A stretch of 26,353 bases of DNA from a virus: positions 1 to 26,353 of the IMG/VR virus record IMGVR_UViG_3300012936_002456. One strand, written 5' to 3'. A program made the position numbers and the translations under genes. The notes under the pieces are model-generated. The model did not search any database, was not told the DNA's origin, and saw nothing but the letters and a program-made list of their open reading frames with translations. Positions 20,857 to 26,353 of this stretch are shown here, piece by piece (positions within the stretch are counted from its first letter, which is position 1; every line of letters begins with the position of its first letter).

Positions 20857-20996
20857 CTTACGATTGGACTCTATTACAAACGTTGATCTTTATCATCACA
20901 CCTTACTTTCTTATGCTTGCCCTTGCTAAAAGGGATGAAGATGATGATGATGATATGGGTCCTGGTATGATGATTCCCGCACACAATCCTATTTGA
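20853..20996 (+). CDS. Small membrane protein with acidic loop
   Basis: A 47-residue protein. Residues 6-25 form one membrane helix (LLQTLIFIITPYFLMLAL), followed by KRDEDDDDDMGPGMMIPAHNP, a run of six acidic residues and a Met/Pro tail. The start overlaps the previous stop in ATGA. I recall this protein type from cyanophages without a known function. It ends the photosynthesis-linked cassette five bases before a terminator hairpin. Confidence 0.7.
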   Translation: MTYDWTLLQTLIFIITPYFLMLALAKRDEDDDDDMGPGMMIPAHNPI

Positions 20997-21000
20997 TCTC

Positions 21001-21034
21001 AATACTCTGCTCTAAATAGGGCAGAGTATTTTTT
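21001..21034 (+). terminator. Terminator with a late promoter in its loop
   Basis: AATACTCTGC pairs perfectly with GCAGAGTATT (ten pairs), followed by T. The ten-base loop contains CTAAATA, a late-promoter core. Confidence 0.85.
21012..21018 (+). promoter_or_regulatory. Candidate T4-type late promoter (CTAAATA)
   Basis: CTAAATA in the terminator loop. A transcript from it would start in the 3' arm of the hairpin, so late transcripts would not form the terminator, and the ATG at 21038 would have a leader of about a dozen bases. Confidence 0.5.
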
Positions 21035-21037
21035 ATT

Positions 21038-21202
21038 ATGCCAAGAGGGAGATTGCTCAAGATTGATATTCTTGCAAAAGTTCTCAATAAAAAGAAAGAA
21101 CTTGGAGAAGGAAGATACGATGATCAATCATATGAATGGCGTGAAGGATACAATAACGCTCTGAACCAAGTATTAGATGATCTCAATGAATATTCAAACT
21201 GA
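21038..21202 (+). CDS. Small charged hypothetical protein
   Basis: A 54-residue protein with a basic N-terminus (MPRGRLLKIDILAKVLNKKKE) and an acidic C-terminus. The ATG follows the terminator T-run by three bases, with no ribosome binding site. Similar small proteins with the ILAKV…W…G…LN pattern occur in cyanophages by my recollection. It overlaps the next ORF by 17 bases. Function unknown. Confidence 0.65.
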   Translation: MPRGRLLKIDILAKVLNKKKELGEGRYDDQSYEWREGYNNALNQVLDDLNEYSN

Positions 21203-21314
21203 AACAACACAAAAAGATTGGGAGGACTTTTGGTATTCTCCTGAAAAGTTTGGAACATGGTATCCAGAAGATTTTGTAGAGAAAGATGAACCTGATACTG
21301 AGACCGCTGAATGA
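21186..21314 (+). CDS. Small acidic protein
   Basis: A 42-residue protein, very acidic and aromatic (EDFWYSPEKFGTWYPEDF). It overlaps the previous gene by 17 bases and the next by 29. There is no membrane segment. It has no known function and no recognised relatives, but coherent composition and packing suggest it is translated. Confidence 0.5.
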   Translation: MNIQTETTQKDWEDFWYSPEKFGTWYPEDFVEKDEPDTETAE

Positions 21315-21441
21315 TGTCAATGATGTAACTTGGAGTATTATTATTTCCTTACTGATACTTCTTGCTGGAGTTACTTATTACATATATACCATTATGAAAC
21401 TTGCTTATGAGGAGTTGGAAGATGAGCGACCTAACGAATAA
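21286..21441 (+). CDS. Small membrane protein
   Basis: A 51-residue protein with a single membrane helix at about residues 17-37 (SIIISLLILLAGVTYYIY) and an acidic C-terminus ending in ERPNE. It overlaps both neighbours. A later start is possible but no other ATG precedes the helix. Function unknown. Confidence 0.5.
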   Translation: MNLILRPLNDVNDVTWSIIISLLILLAGVTYYIYTIMKLAYEELEDERPNE

Positions 21442-21811
21442 GGATGCCGAACAAGATTCCAAACTTGCAGTACTAGAAAGTAAGATTGAAAGTTGTCGTG
21501 AAAGAATTCATGCACTTGAGGCAGAAACCTCAAGTGTTTCTGTTATTGACAGCACTTTAGAGAATGCTATTCGTCGTATTGAGATGGTTCATAGTCGTAT
21601 AGATAAGACTGAGGAAAAACTCAAAGCACTTGATAATGAGTTGCGTGGAAGAATTCGTAAAGCAGAAATGTGGATTGCAGGTGCTGGAGCAATCATCGCT
21701 GCAGCAACAACAATCATAGGAATTGCCGTATCAGTAGAATCACAGGAGATCAATCATGGGCGCAATGGTTCCCCCCAACAGGAAGTCGTGTTACAACTTC
21801 CGCGTAGTTGA
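21422..21811 (+). CDS. Coiled-coil protein with one membrane helix
   Basis: A 129-residue protein starting at ATG 21422 behind an AGGAG ribosome binding site. Residues 12-88 are charged heptad repeats, a long coiled coil with no prolines. Residues about 90-110 (WIAGAGAIIAAATTIIGIAV) form one membrane helix, and a short polar tail follows. The arrangement resembles small phage membrane or holin-accessory proteins, but I cannot assign it. It overlaps the nuclease gene by 56 bases, an unusually long overlap. Confidence 0.7.
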   Translation: MSDLTNKDAEQDSKLAVLESKIESCRERIHALEAETSSVSVIDSTLENAIRRIEMVHSRIDKTEEKLKALDNELRGRIRKAEMWIAGAGAIIAAATTIIGIAVSVESQEINHGRNGSPQQEVVLQLPRS

Positions 21812-22217
21812 GATCAACAGAGTCCTTGATGGTGACACGATTGATGTCACTATCGATCTTGGATTTGATCTCTTTAAAAAAGAAAGAGTCAGAGTCGCAG
21901 GCGTAGATACACCAGAAAAACGCACTAGAGACTTAGAGGAGAAAGCCCTTGGAATCGACGCAACAAACTGGCTCAAAGCGAAACTGGAGGGTGCTCTGGC
22001 TGGTGACGATGATCTTGTTATCCGTACTGAACTTGTTGGCGGTGTCGGGAAGTACGGTCGTCTTCTTGGCTGGTTATACCTTGGGGACGCGGCAGTGTCT
22101 CTCAATGAAAAAATGATTGAAGAGGGATATGCTTGGGCGTATGATGGCGGCACAAAACAAAAAGATTTTGAGGAACTAAGAGAGATTAGGAGAGCACATG
22201 GTACGCTTATTGACTAA
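21756..22217 (+). CDS. Thermonuclease (staphylococcal-nuclease) family protein
   Basis: A 153-residue SNase-fold nuclease. DGDTIDV carries D27, VRVAGVDTPE carries R46, D51 and E54, and KYGRLLGW carries R102. These match D21, R35, D40, E43 and R87 of the staphylococcal enzyme in order and spacing, so Ca-dependent phosphodiesterase activity is likely. There is no signal peptide, so it would act in the host cytosol, perhaps on host DNA or RNA, which is inference. The ATG lies well inside the previous gene. Confidence 0.88.
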   Translation: MGAMVPPNRKSCYNFRVVEINRVLDGDTIDVTIDLGFDLFKKERVRVAGVDTPEKRTRDLEEKALGIDATNWLKAKLEGALAGDDDLVIRTELVGGVGKYGRLLGWLYLGDAAVSLNEKMIEEGYAWAYDGGTKQKDFEELREIRRAHGTLID

Positions 22218-22338
22218 AATTAAAGATTGGGATAAGGCAATGGCAAAGAAGATTCAGGACAAGTTTAACTTGACTGATTATCAAATGCTTTGTCTTGCGT
22301 TTGGAAAAGGATTTATTATCGGAGCAATTTTACTATGA
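22198..22338 (+). CDS. Small hypothetical protein
   Basis: A 46-residue protein with AGGAG six bases before its ATG. It has a basic N-terminus (Lys-rich, residues 7-22) and a weakly hydrophobic C-terminus (MLCLAFGKGFIIGAILL) that may insert in the membrane. I recall small cyanophage proteins with this 'LTDYQM' pattern. It overlaps the nuclease gene by 20 bases and the next gene in ATGA. Function unknown. Confidence 0.65.
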   Translation: MVRLLTKIKDWDKAMAKKIQDKFNLTDYQMLCLAFGKGFIIGAILL

Positions 22339-22538
22339 GATCACAAATTCTTTCAGCACTTCGTTCAGAAGCACTGGGTAACATTGAGAAAGCGAGACTT
22401 AATGTTGAGATTTATTTGAGGAATCCTGTGGGCATTGGTGAGCACCCTGACGTGCTCGCTGCCATTCAAGATCAACTTGATATTATTGCTCATGAAGAAG
22501 AACGTTTAGATGTTATGGCAAAACACTTCAAAGATTGA
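22335..22538 (+). CDS. Small helical hypothetical protein
   Basis: A 67-residue protein from the ATGA overlap at 22335. Two charged helices (residues 1-27 and 42-66) are joined by a Pro/Gly turn (NPVGIGEHP), suggesting a helical hairpin. There is no motif or membrane segment. Function unknown. Confidence 0.65.
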   Translation: MRSQILSALRSEALGNIEKARLNVEIYLRNPVGIGEHPDVLAAIQDQLDIIAHEEERLDVMAKHFKD

Positions 22539-22548
22539 GGAGAAACTA

Positions 22549-22713
22549 ATGCTTGAGTTTGATCTGAGTATGGAGGATTACACAATAATCCTTAATGCAC
22601 TTCATTATTATAAAAAGGTAGAGAAAAAAGGAAACTTTCAACAGTACGATGATAAGAAGATAAATGATCTTCGGGATCGTATGGCAAAGCAGGTTACAAA
22701 CTACTTTGGATAA
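22549..22713 (+). CDS. Small hypothetical protein
   Basis: A 54-residue protein from ATG 22549 with AGGAG ten bases upstream. It is charged and helical, with a Tyr-Tyr-Lys-Lys patch. Its TAA stop (22711-22713) lies inside the ATAAATA late-promoter core for the next gene. No family recognised. Confidence 0.65.
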   Translation: MLEFDLSMEDYTIILNALHYYKKVEKKGNFQQYDDKKINDLRDRMAKQVTNYFG

Positions 22714-22716
22714 ATA
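22710..22716 (+). promoter_or_regulatory. Candidate T4-type late promoter (ATAAATA)
   Basis: ATAAATA overlaps the stop codon of the preceding gene and lies 23 bases before the ATG at 22740, followed by three probable late genes. Confidence 0.6.
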
Positions 22717-22739
22717 AGTTGATCCTATGCCTCTCCAAA

Positions 22740-23177
22740 ATGCCAGAAGAAGTAAAAAAGGATGACCCTAAAAAGAAGGGTCCTATCGGAAAACTCAAAG
22801 AAAAGGTTGAAGATTCCGAAGAGCAACTTGCTATCCTCTCTACTTTTGTGCGCTTGGGAATTTTAGTATGGTCTGGTGGTATTTTAACTCTCGCGTACAT
22901 TAAGTTACCACCTGCTCTGGGCATTCCAGAACAGAAGCTCGATCCGACATTCATAGCCTCTGTCTTTACTGGGGTTTTAGCTACGTTCGGGGTTCAGACC
23001 GCCAAGAAAAATGGCGAAAAGAGTGGAGGTGGTGGGAGTGGTATCAGCAAAGCTGATATGGAAAGATTGATTGAAAAGGCGTCACAAACTGCTCCTGCCC
23101 AAACAATCAGAATCGAACAGGGACCTGTGCAACTAACACAGGCACCTCCAAAATCAGATGACACTTACAAGATGTAA
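22740..23177 (+). CDS. Late membrane protein
   Basis: A 145-residue protein. A Lys/Pro-rich N-terminus (residues 3-25) precedes two hydrophobic helices at about 35-60 (FVRLGILVWSGGILTLAY) and 72-90 (FIASVFTGVLATFGV). A Gly-rich linker (GGGGSG) and a polar tail follow. Two helices in a small late protein could fit a holin or a virion membrane-contact protein, but nothing is decisive. It is expressed from the late promoter at 22710. Confidence 0.65.
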   Translation: MPEEVKKDDPKKKGPIGKLKEKVEDSEEQLAILSTFVRLGILVWSGGILTLAYIKLPPALGIPEQKLDPTFIASVFTGVLATFGVQTAKKNGEKSGGGGSGISKADMERLIEKASQTAPAQTIRIEQGPVQLTQAPPKSDDTYKM

Positions 23178-23179
23178 TC

Positions 23180-23461
23180 ATGCAAAAAATCATTAACGTA
23201 TTAGCACTTCTATCATTCACTGGTGTCGCAGGCATCGTGGGTGGTGGATACTATGTTTATTCTCAAAGAGATGCCATTATTGATGGTGTCAAGGAACAAG
23301 TTACTAAACACGCTACAGAGGCAATCTCAGGCGCTCTGCCTGGGATGTTAGACTCTGCTATGCCCGAACTACCTAGTATGACTGGTGGTGCCATTGGTGC
23401 TCCTGCTGGTATTGGTGGCGGCGCTCCTGCTGTAACTGGACCTGCTATTCCTTCTTTTTGA
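23180..23461 (+). CDS. Late Gly/Ala/Pro-rich membrane protein
   Basis: A 93-residue protein two bases after the previous stop. The N-terminus (residues 5-28, VLALLSFTGVAGIVGGGYYV) is a membrane anchor or uncleaved signal. The C-terminal 45 residues are Gly, Ala and Pro-rich with a repeat of MP, AP and GG turns, probably flexible. Context suggests a virion or lysis-stage protein, which is inference. Confidence 0.65.
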   Translation: MQKIINVLALLSFTGVAGIVGGGYYVYSQRDAIIDGVKEQVTKHATEAISGALPGMLDSAMPELPSMTGGAIGAPAGIGGGAPAVTGPAIPSF

Positions 23462-23471
23462 GAAATGATTG

Positions 23472-24275
23472 ATGGCGATACCCGACATCAACATCAGCAA
23501 CAACCAAATTAAACCTATCAGAATAGAGGATCTGAATATTAATCAGGTCCTCTCTTCACCTTCATCGACACTGCCACCAGTTCCGCCTGTGGTGGTGAAC
23601 ATTGGAGTGCCTTTGATTGACATCCCTGGATGTGTTGAAGCGCATGAGGTTAATGAAAATAATATGTTGGAGCAAGATGATCCAAAGGGGACGGAAGTAT
23701 TTTGTGATGGTAATATGCCATCATTTAATCCAATAGATTATAATGCCGACAAACTGAAGTTTGAATATGAGGAACCAATACCACCTGTATCTCCACCTCC
23801 AGAGACACCAGAAGTTCCTGAGGCACCAGAAGTAACTCCACCATCACCTAAGACAGCAAATATAGAATGTCCTACCAAAGTGCAGCAAGCACAGGAACCT
23901 GTAGGAACTTATGTCAATGGGTTTAGAGAGGTTGTTACTGGTTACGAACTCATTGACAAGACTTGTGTTCAGATAACAGAAAAAGTCCCACTACCTACAC
24001 AAATAGTAGCGGGACTTCCTAGTGGTGGACAAGTTGTTCAGGTTGGTGGCGTTGCTGTTATTGCGACAACTTCGGCACTGCTTGCAAAACCGCTTGCTGA
24101 TCTTTTGTTAAAAGCGGTGAAACCTGCTGTGAAGAAAGTGATGAAGAAGATTGCTGCCTTAAGGGGGAAGAAACCCCCAGTCTTGTCTGAAGGGGAGCGC
24201 CGAGCTGAGCAGCGTCAGATGAACCACGCTGTGAAGGAGCTTCGTTCTGTGTTCCCGAGGAAGAAGAAGGGATAG
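23472..24275 (+). CDS. Late proline-rich protein with C-terminal membrane segment
   Basis: A 267-residue protein. Residues 1-90 are polar with a Pro-rich stretch (LPPVPPVV). Residues 95-125 are a Pro/Glu linker (IPPVSPPPETPEVPEAPEV). A Gly/Ala hydrophobic segment lies near 185-205 and a Lys-rich amphipathic tail (KAVKPAVKKVMKKIAAL, then RRAEQRQ) follows. Such architecture is common in cyanophage virion or envelope-interacting proteins, though I cannot assign a function. Its last 218 bases are also coding on the minus strand. The ATG at 23472 is chosen over an adjacent TTG. Confidence 0.75.
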   Translation: MAIPDINISNNQIKPIRIEDLNINQVLSSPSSTLPPVPPVVVNIGVPLIDIPGCVEAHEVNENNMLEQDDPKGTEVFCDGNMPSFNPIDYNADKLKFEYEEPIPPVSPPPETPEVPEAPEVTPPSPKTANIECPTKVQQAQEPVGTYVNGFREVVTGYELIDKTCVQITEKVPLPTQIVAGLPSGGQVVQVGGVAVIATTSALLAKPLADLLLKAVKPAVKKVMKKIAALRGKKPPVLSEGERRAEQRQMNHAVKELRSVFPRKKKG

Positions 24276-25065
24276 CGTGGACGTGTGGATGGGTATGACC
24301 TGGTGGATTGTTCACCACAACATCTGCACATACAGAATAGTACGGGCTCTTGGGGTGAAACTGAATTCCACGGAGTTTCAAATCTCCACAATTCTTGAGT
24401 CTCGCGATCTCAAAATCTAACCTCTTATTGGCAGTCAACTGTTGCTGTAGTGCAATCTGTGTTGCTGCCGCCTGTTTACATTGATCTTGTAACTTCTTAT
24501 CTAATGGACGAGACCATGTAGCAGAGAAACCTACTGATAGACTAGTATTATTTTTTTGACCTGTACGTGTCGGTTGATACCAGAGAATATTGCCTGGATT
24601 ATCGGGTGCGCCATCTTCATCTAGATCTCGCATGTCATAAACAGGAGTATCATAATATGCCTCATATGGATGTTGTTGACTAAACGCTCCAGTTATATAT
24701 GGGGTAAAGTTTACAGTGGGACCCTGACACTGAATTCCGTTCCCGTAAGTATTAGTAATATATGGACCTTGTAAAACCTGGATCGCCTGGTTTGTGACTG
24801 AGCCTGAACTATTAGCTACAGGGGCAGCAGTCGCACTTACACCGCCCACGGTCTCTGCACGAGCAGGAAGTGCAGTTGCAAGATTGAGTAGACATAATCC
24901 TATTGTTGGAAGATACTTGTAGTGTCGGTTACGCTTGTAACCTCGGTTGTTCTTTGGATAATCGTATGATTTTGTAAACCAGGTCCTGAGTAAGTTTCGC
25001 TGAACTGAAACGCTGCCCCTGGTGTCGTTTGTGTGAATGTTGGTTTGCTGGTTATTCCTGTCCAT
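24058..25065 (-). CDS. Secreted cyanophage-type protein, uncertain start, antisense overlap
   Basis: A 335-residue frame. The recognisable body (about residues 70-260: QVLQGPYITNTYG, QCQGPTVNFTPYITG, a DLDEDGAPDNPG Asp-rich turn, ANKRLDFEIARLKNCG, FHPKSPYYSVCADVVV) is a protein type I recall from cyanophages. A signal-like LPTIGLCLLNLATALPARA sits at about residues 52-70, far from the first ATG. That ATG lies 165 bases inside the preceding gene, and no ATG, GTG or TTG is nearer. The last ~72 residues are Ser/Gln-rich and antisense to the converging gene. Four Cys could form disulfides. Function unknown. Confidence 0.65.
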   Translation of the reverse strand: MDRNNQQTNIHTNDTRGSVSVQRNLLRTWFTKSYDYPKNNRGYKRNRHYKYLPTIGLCLLNLATALPARAETVGGVSATAAPVANSSGSVTNQAIQVLQGPYITNTYGNGIQCQGPTVNFTPYITGAFSQQHPYEAYYDTPVYDMRDLDEDGAPDNPGNILWYQPTRTGQKNNTSLSVGFSATWSRPLDKKLQDQCKQAAATQIALQQQLTANKRLDFEIARLKNCGDLKLRGIQFHPKSPYYSVCADVVVNNPPGHTHPHVHAIPSSSSGTQNEAPSQRGSSDAAQLGAPLQTRLGVSSPLRQQSSSSLSSQQVSPLLTKDQQAVLQAVPKLSQ

Positions 25066-25337
25066 GATGAGGTCACCCCGTTAATAGTTACATTGTTGGC
25101 ACCTGTTCCTGGTGACAGGTTCCCACTTGCTGTTACTCCACTTCCAGTAGTAGAGTATTGATAACCCGTGGAATAATCCATCGAGTTAATAGTTTCAGTA
25201 ATACTTTGTGTAGTCTCTGTGTGGCTCGTCATTGAGCCCTGGGTAAAATTTGGGACTACTGGGACTGCACTTGCGACAGTCCCATGTAAAGCACCAAGAA
25301 TCAACCCGAGACCGATTGCTTCTTGTAGTCTGGACAT
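24900..25337 (-). CDS. Secreted Ser/Thr/Gly-rich protein
   Basis: A 145-residue protein with a signal peptide (GLGLILGALHGTVASA, cleavage near residue 24). The mature part is rich in Thr, Ser, Gly and aromatics with no Cys, suited to beta strands (NVTINGVTSSWTGITS, FQFSETYSGPG). Its ribosome binding site GAGG overlaps the stop of the upstream minus-strand gene, 12 bases away, so the two are coupled. It may be a virion surface or secreted protein, which is inference. Confidence 0.7.
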   Translation of the reverse strand: MSRLQEAIGLGLILGALHGTVASAVPVVPNFTQGSMTSHTETTQSITETINSMDYSTGYQYSTTGSGVTASGNLSPGTGANNVTINGVTSSWTGITSKPTFTQTTPGAAFQFSETYSGPGLQNHTIIQRTTEVTSVTDTTSIFQQ

Positions 25338-25349
25338 GACTATTTAACC

Positions 25350-25856
25350 TCAGTCGATTACAGTTATTTCAGAAACGTATTGTCCCGTAGCAGATGAACC
25401 AGATCCGCCAGCTGTTACTGTGAGAGCACCTGCTGTGGTTACAGTACCTGCCAGATTACCAGCAGTTCCTGCAGTGTAAGAAGTCTGATTGGAGAACGCA
25501 CTGACATCACCTACAGTAGGAGCAGTTGTGATTGCTGTATCACCTGCTGTGAAGGAGTTGCTGAACGAAAAAGCGTTTCCTGAGGTTGCTTGAGTTGCAG
25601 TTGGAATAGATCCAGCAGCAGCACCATTAGTAAGAGTGCCAAGACCACCAACACTAAGGTCAGCAGTTCCACTGCCACCAACGTCAGTGACGACGCCACT
25701 ACCAGATACAGAATAAGAGTTACCCATTCTGGTAGACACAGTTCTCGCAGCATCAACGGTGAGTTGAACGCTTGATGCGTGTTTGGTCACTAGTCCACCT
25801 GCATAAGCTGGTGATGCCATCATAAACATTGCCAAAGCAATGAATGTCTTTTTCAT
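25350..25856 (-). CDS. Secreted Gly/Ser/Thr-rich protein
   Basis: A 168-residue protein with a textbook signal peptide (MKKTFIALAMFMMASPAYA, cleavage after residue 19). The mature protein is low in charge and made of repeated Gly, Ser, Thr and Ala patches (GSGVVTDVGGSGTADLSVGG), probably a beta-rich fibrous or adhesive surface. Composition resembles the next minus-strand gene, so the pair may be related. It is expressed from a minus-strand late promoter at 25888-25882 with AGG before the ATG. Confidence 0.75.
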   Translation of the reverse strand: MKKTFIALAMFMMASPAYAGGLVTKHASSVQLTVDAARTVSTRMGNSYSVSGSGVVTDVGGSGTADLSVGGLGTLTNGAAAGSIPTATQATSGNAFSFSNSFTAGDTAITTAPTVGDVSAFSNQTSYTAGTAGNLAGTVTTAGALTVTAGGSGSSATGQYVSEITVID

Positions 25857-25881
25857 TTCTTACCTAATAAAACTATATTGC

Positions 25882-25888
25882 TATTTAT
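25882..25888 (-). promoter_or_regulatory. Minus-strand T4-type late promoter (ATAAATA)
   Basis: Reading on the minus strand, ATAAATA lies 25 bases before the ATG at 25856, the same spacing as plus-strand late promoters here. Confidence 0.6.
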
Positions 25889-25960
25889 CAAAAGCTTCCT
25901 CAGATGAAGAATGTAATGTTCGTAGGTATACCAGACACTTTTGGGGGTGGCACACGAGGG

Positions 25961-25994
25961 TTGACTAGGTGCGGAAACCCGTGTATTATAAATA
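25961..25994 (+). promoter_or_regulatory. Overlapping early (sigma-70) and late promoters of psbA
   Basis: TTGACT at 25961-25966 and TATTAT at 25984-25989 are 17 bases apart. TATAAATA, the T4 late consensus, lies at 25987-25994 and shares three bases with that -10 box. Together they could transcribe psbA both early and late with nearly the same start point. Confidence 0.7.
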
Positions 25995-26082
25995 CATCAA
26001 CGACACAGAAGTTCACATTTCTTCACCGTTGGACCACACCCCAAACCGAGACCTATAGGGTGTCAAAATTACGTCTCTCATA

Positions 26083-26103
26083 CCTCTGCTAAGGGTGCAG
26101 AGG
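26083..26103 (+). promoter_or_regulatory. Hairpin in the psbA leader
   Basis: CCTCTGC pairs perfectly with GCAGAGG around a seven-base loop, about 50 bases before the psbA ATG. It could belong to one of the psbA leader RNA motifs (PhotoRC) described from cyanobacteria and their phages, which I cannot test here. Confidence 0.4.
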
Positions 26104-26152
26104 AATAGTAACTCCACCATTTCCCTGATGGTCTTACTTTTTTTCGATAACA

Positions 26153-26353
26153 ATGGCTCAGTCTATTATTTCTCGCCAGCAAGGCGAGTCTACCTGGGAA
26201 CAGTTTTGTAACTGGGTAACTTCCACAAACAACCGTCTCTATGTCGGTTGGTTCGGTGTGCTTATGATTCCAACTCTGTTGGCAGCAACCGTATGCTTCA
26301 TCACTGCATTTGTTGCAGCACCTCCCGTCGATATCGACGGCATCCGTGAACCC
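26153..26353 (+). CDS. psbA: Photosystem II D1 protein, 5' part
   Basis: The first 67 codons of D1, open to the right edge on a codon boundary. D1 is the reaction-centre subunit of photosystem II that is destroyed fastest by light; phage copies replace it during infection so that photosynthesis continues to power replication. The N-terminus ([15 protein letters not shown]), the [16 protein letters not shown] stretch and the first membrane helix ([20 protein letters not shown], about residues 37-56) are unmistakable. [11 protein letters not shown] begins the lumenal loop. It has a leader of about 155 bases with a hairpin and no clear ribosome binding site. Confidence 0.97.
   Translation, partial: MAQSIISRQQGESTWEQFCNWVTSTNNRLYVGWFGVLMIPTLLAATVCFITAFVAAPPVDIDGIREP

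Noticed and set aside
25350-25856. Curli or collagen-like repeat protein
   Set aside because: The sequence is Gly/Ser/Thr-rich but shows no regular repeat length or collagen Gly-X-Y pattern.
25904-26092. A 62-codon plus-strand frame before psbA
   Set aside because: It covers the psbA promoter and leader and does not look like protein.
1-26353. Insertion sequences or transposases
   Set aside because: No transposase motifs, terminal inverted repeats or target duplications were seen on either strand.

Overview
The window looks like part of the genome of a T4-like cyanophage (a cyanomyovirus) of marine Synechococcus or Prochlorococcus. The evidence is the start of psbA at the right edge, two high-light-inducible genes, a plant-type ferredoxin, T4-type late promoters (core TAAATA, often ATAAATA or CTAAATA), tightly overlapping small genes, and six tRNA genes that mostly read A-ending codons. 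No integrase, transposase, IS element or CRISPR array is visible. The host assignment is inference from gene content.

Layout. (1) 1-3602: the 3' end of a truncated gene, six tRNA genes (Thr, Val, Ser, Pro, Ile-UAU, Met/Ile-CAU) and twelve small conserved-type genes, including two zinc-ribbon-like proteins, small membrane proteins and a 56-residue protein resembling Phd/YefM antitoxins. Two sigma-70-type promoters here share a TTTTGAC/GTCAAAA inverted repeat. (2) 3603-3918: a gene-free stretch with four tandem hairpins. Their flanks are conserved while the stem sequences change with pairing kept, and the stretch ends in a strong terminator just before gmd. (3) 3919-18499: a polysaccharide island of 19 genes. 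gmd and fcl come first. After a terminator and a late promoter, 17 genes follow almost without gaps. They encode a GDP-mannose 3,5-epimerase with plant-type catalytic residues, two GT11 fucosyltransferase-like proteins, several GT-A-type transferases, a DUF5672-like protein, a GalE-like epimerase, a short nucleotide-sugar dehydrogenase, a GT9/heptosyltransferase-like protein, an RMD-like reductase, a split HldE (nucleotidyltransferase then kinase), a HAD phosphatase, a cupin and a GT25 protein.

(4) 18500-20996: a signal-peptide protein resembling a small outer-membrane barrel, then a cassette of very short genes around photosynthetic electron transport: hli, a 28-residue membrane peptide, ferredoxin, a second 35-residue hli, and a 21-residue membrane peptide with a PsbM/PetM-like pattern. 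(5) 21001-24275: small genes, a thermonuclease-family nuclease, and three late-type proteins. (6) 24058-25856, minus strand: three secreted Ser/Thr/Gly-rich proteins from a minus-strand late promoter. The last runs 218 bases antisense into the converging plus-strand gene and lacks a convincing start codon. (7) 25857-26353: a leader with overlapping early and late promoters, and the first 67 codons of psbA.

How the genes fit together. The island can draw on host GDP-mannose to make GDP-L-fucose, GDP-D-rhamnose and probably GDP-L-galactose or GDP-L-gulose. It also holds most steps for a nucleotide-activated heptose, with about nine transferase-like proteins to attach sugars. Whether the product decorates host lipopolysaccharide, the virion or something else cannot be read from the sequence. 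The hli, ferredoxin and psbA genes would keep light reactions running during infection.
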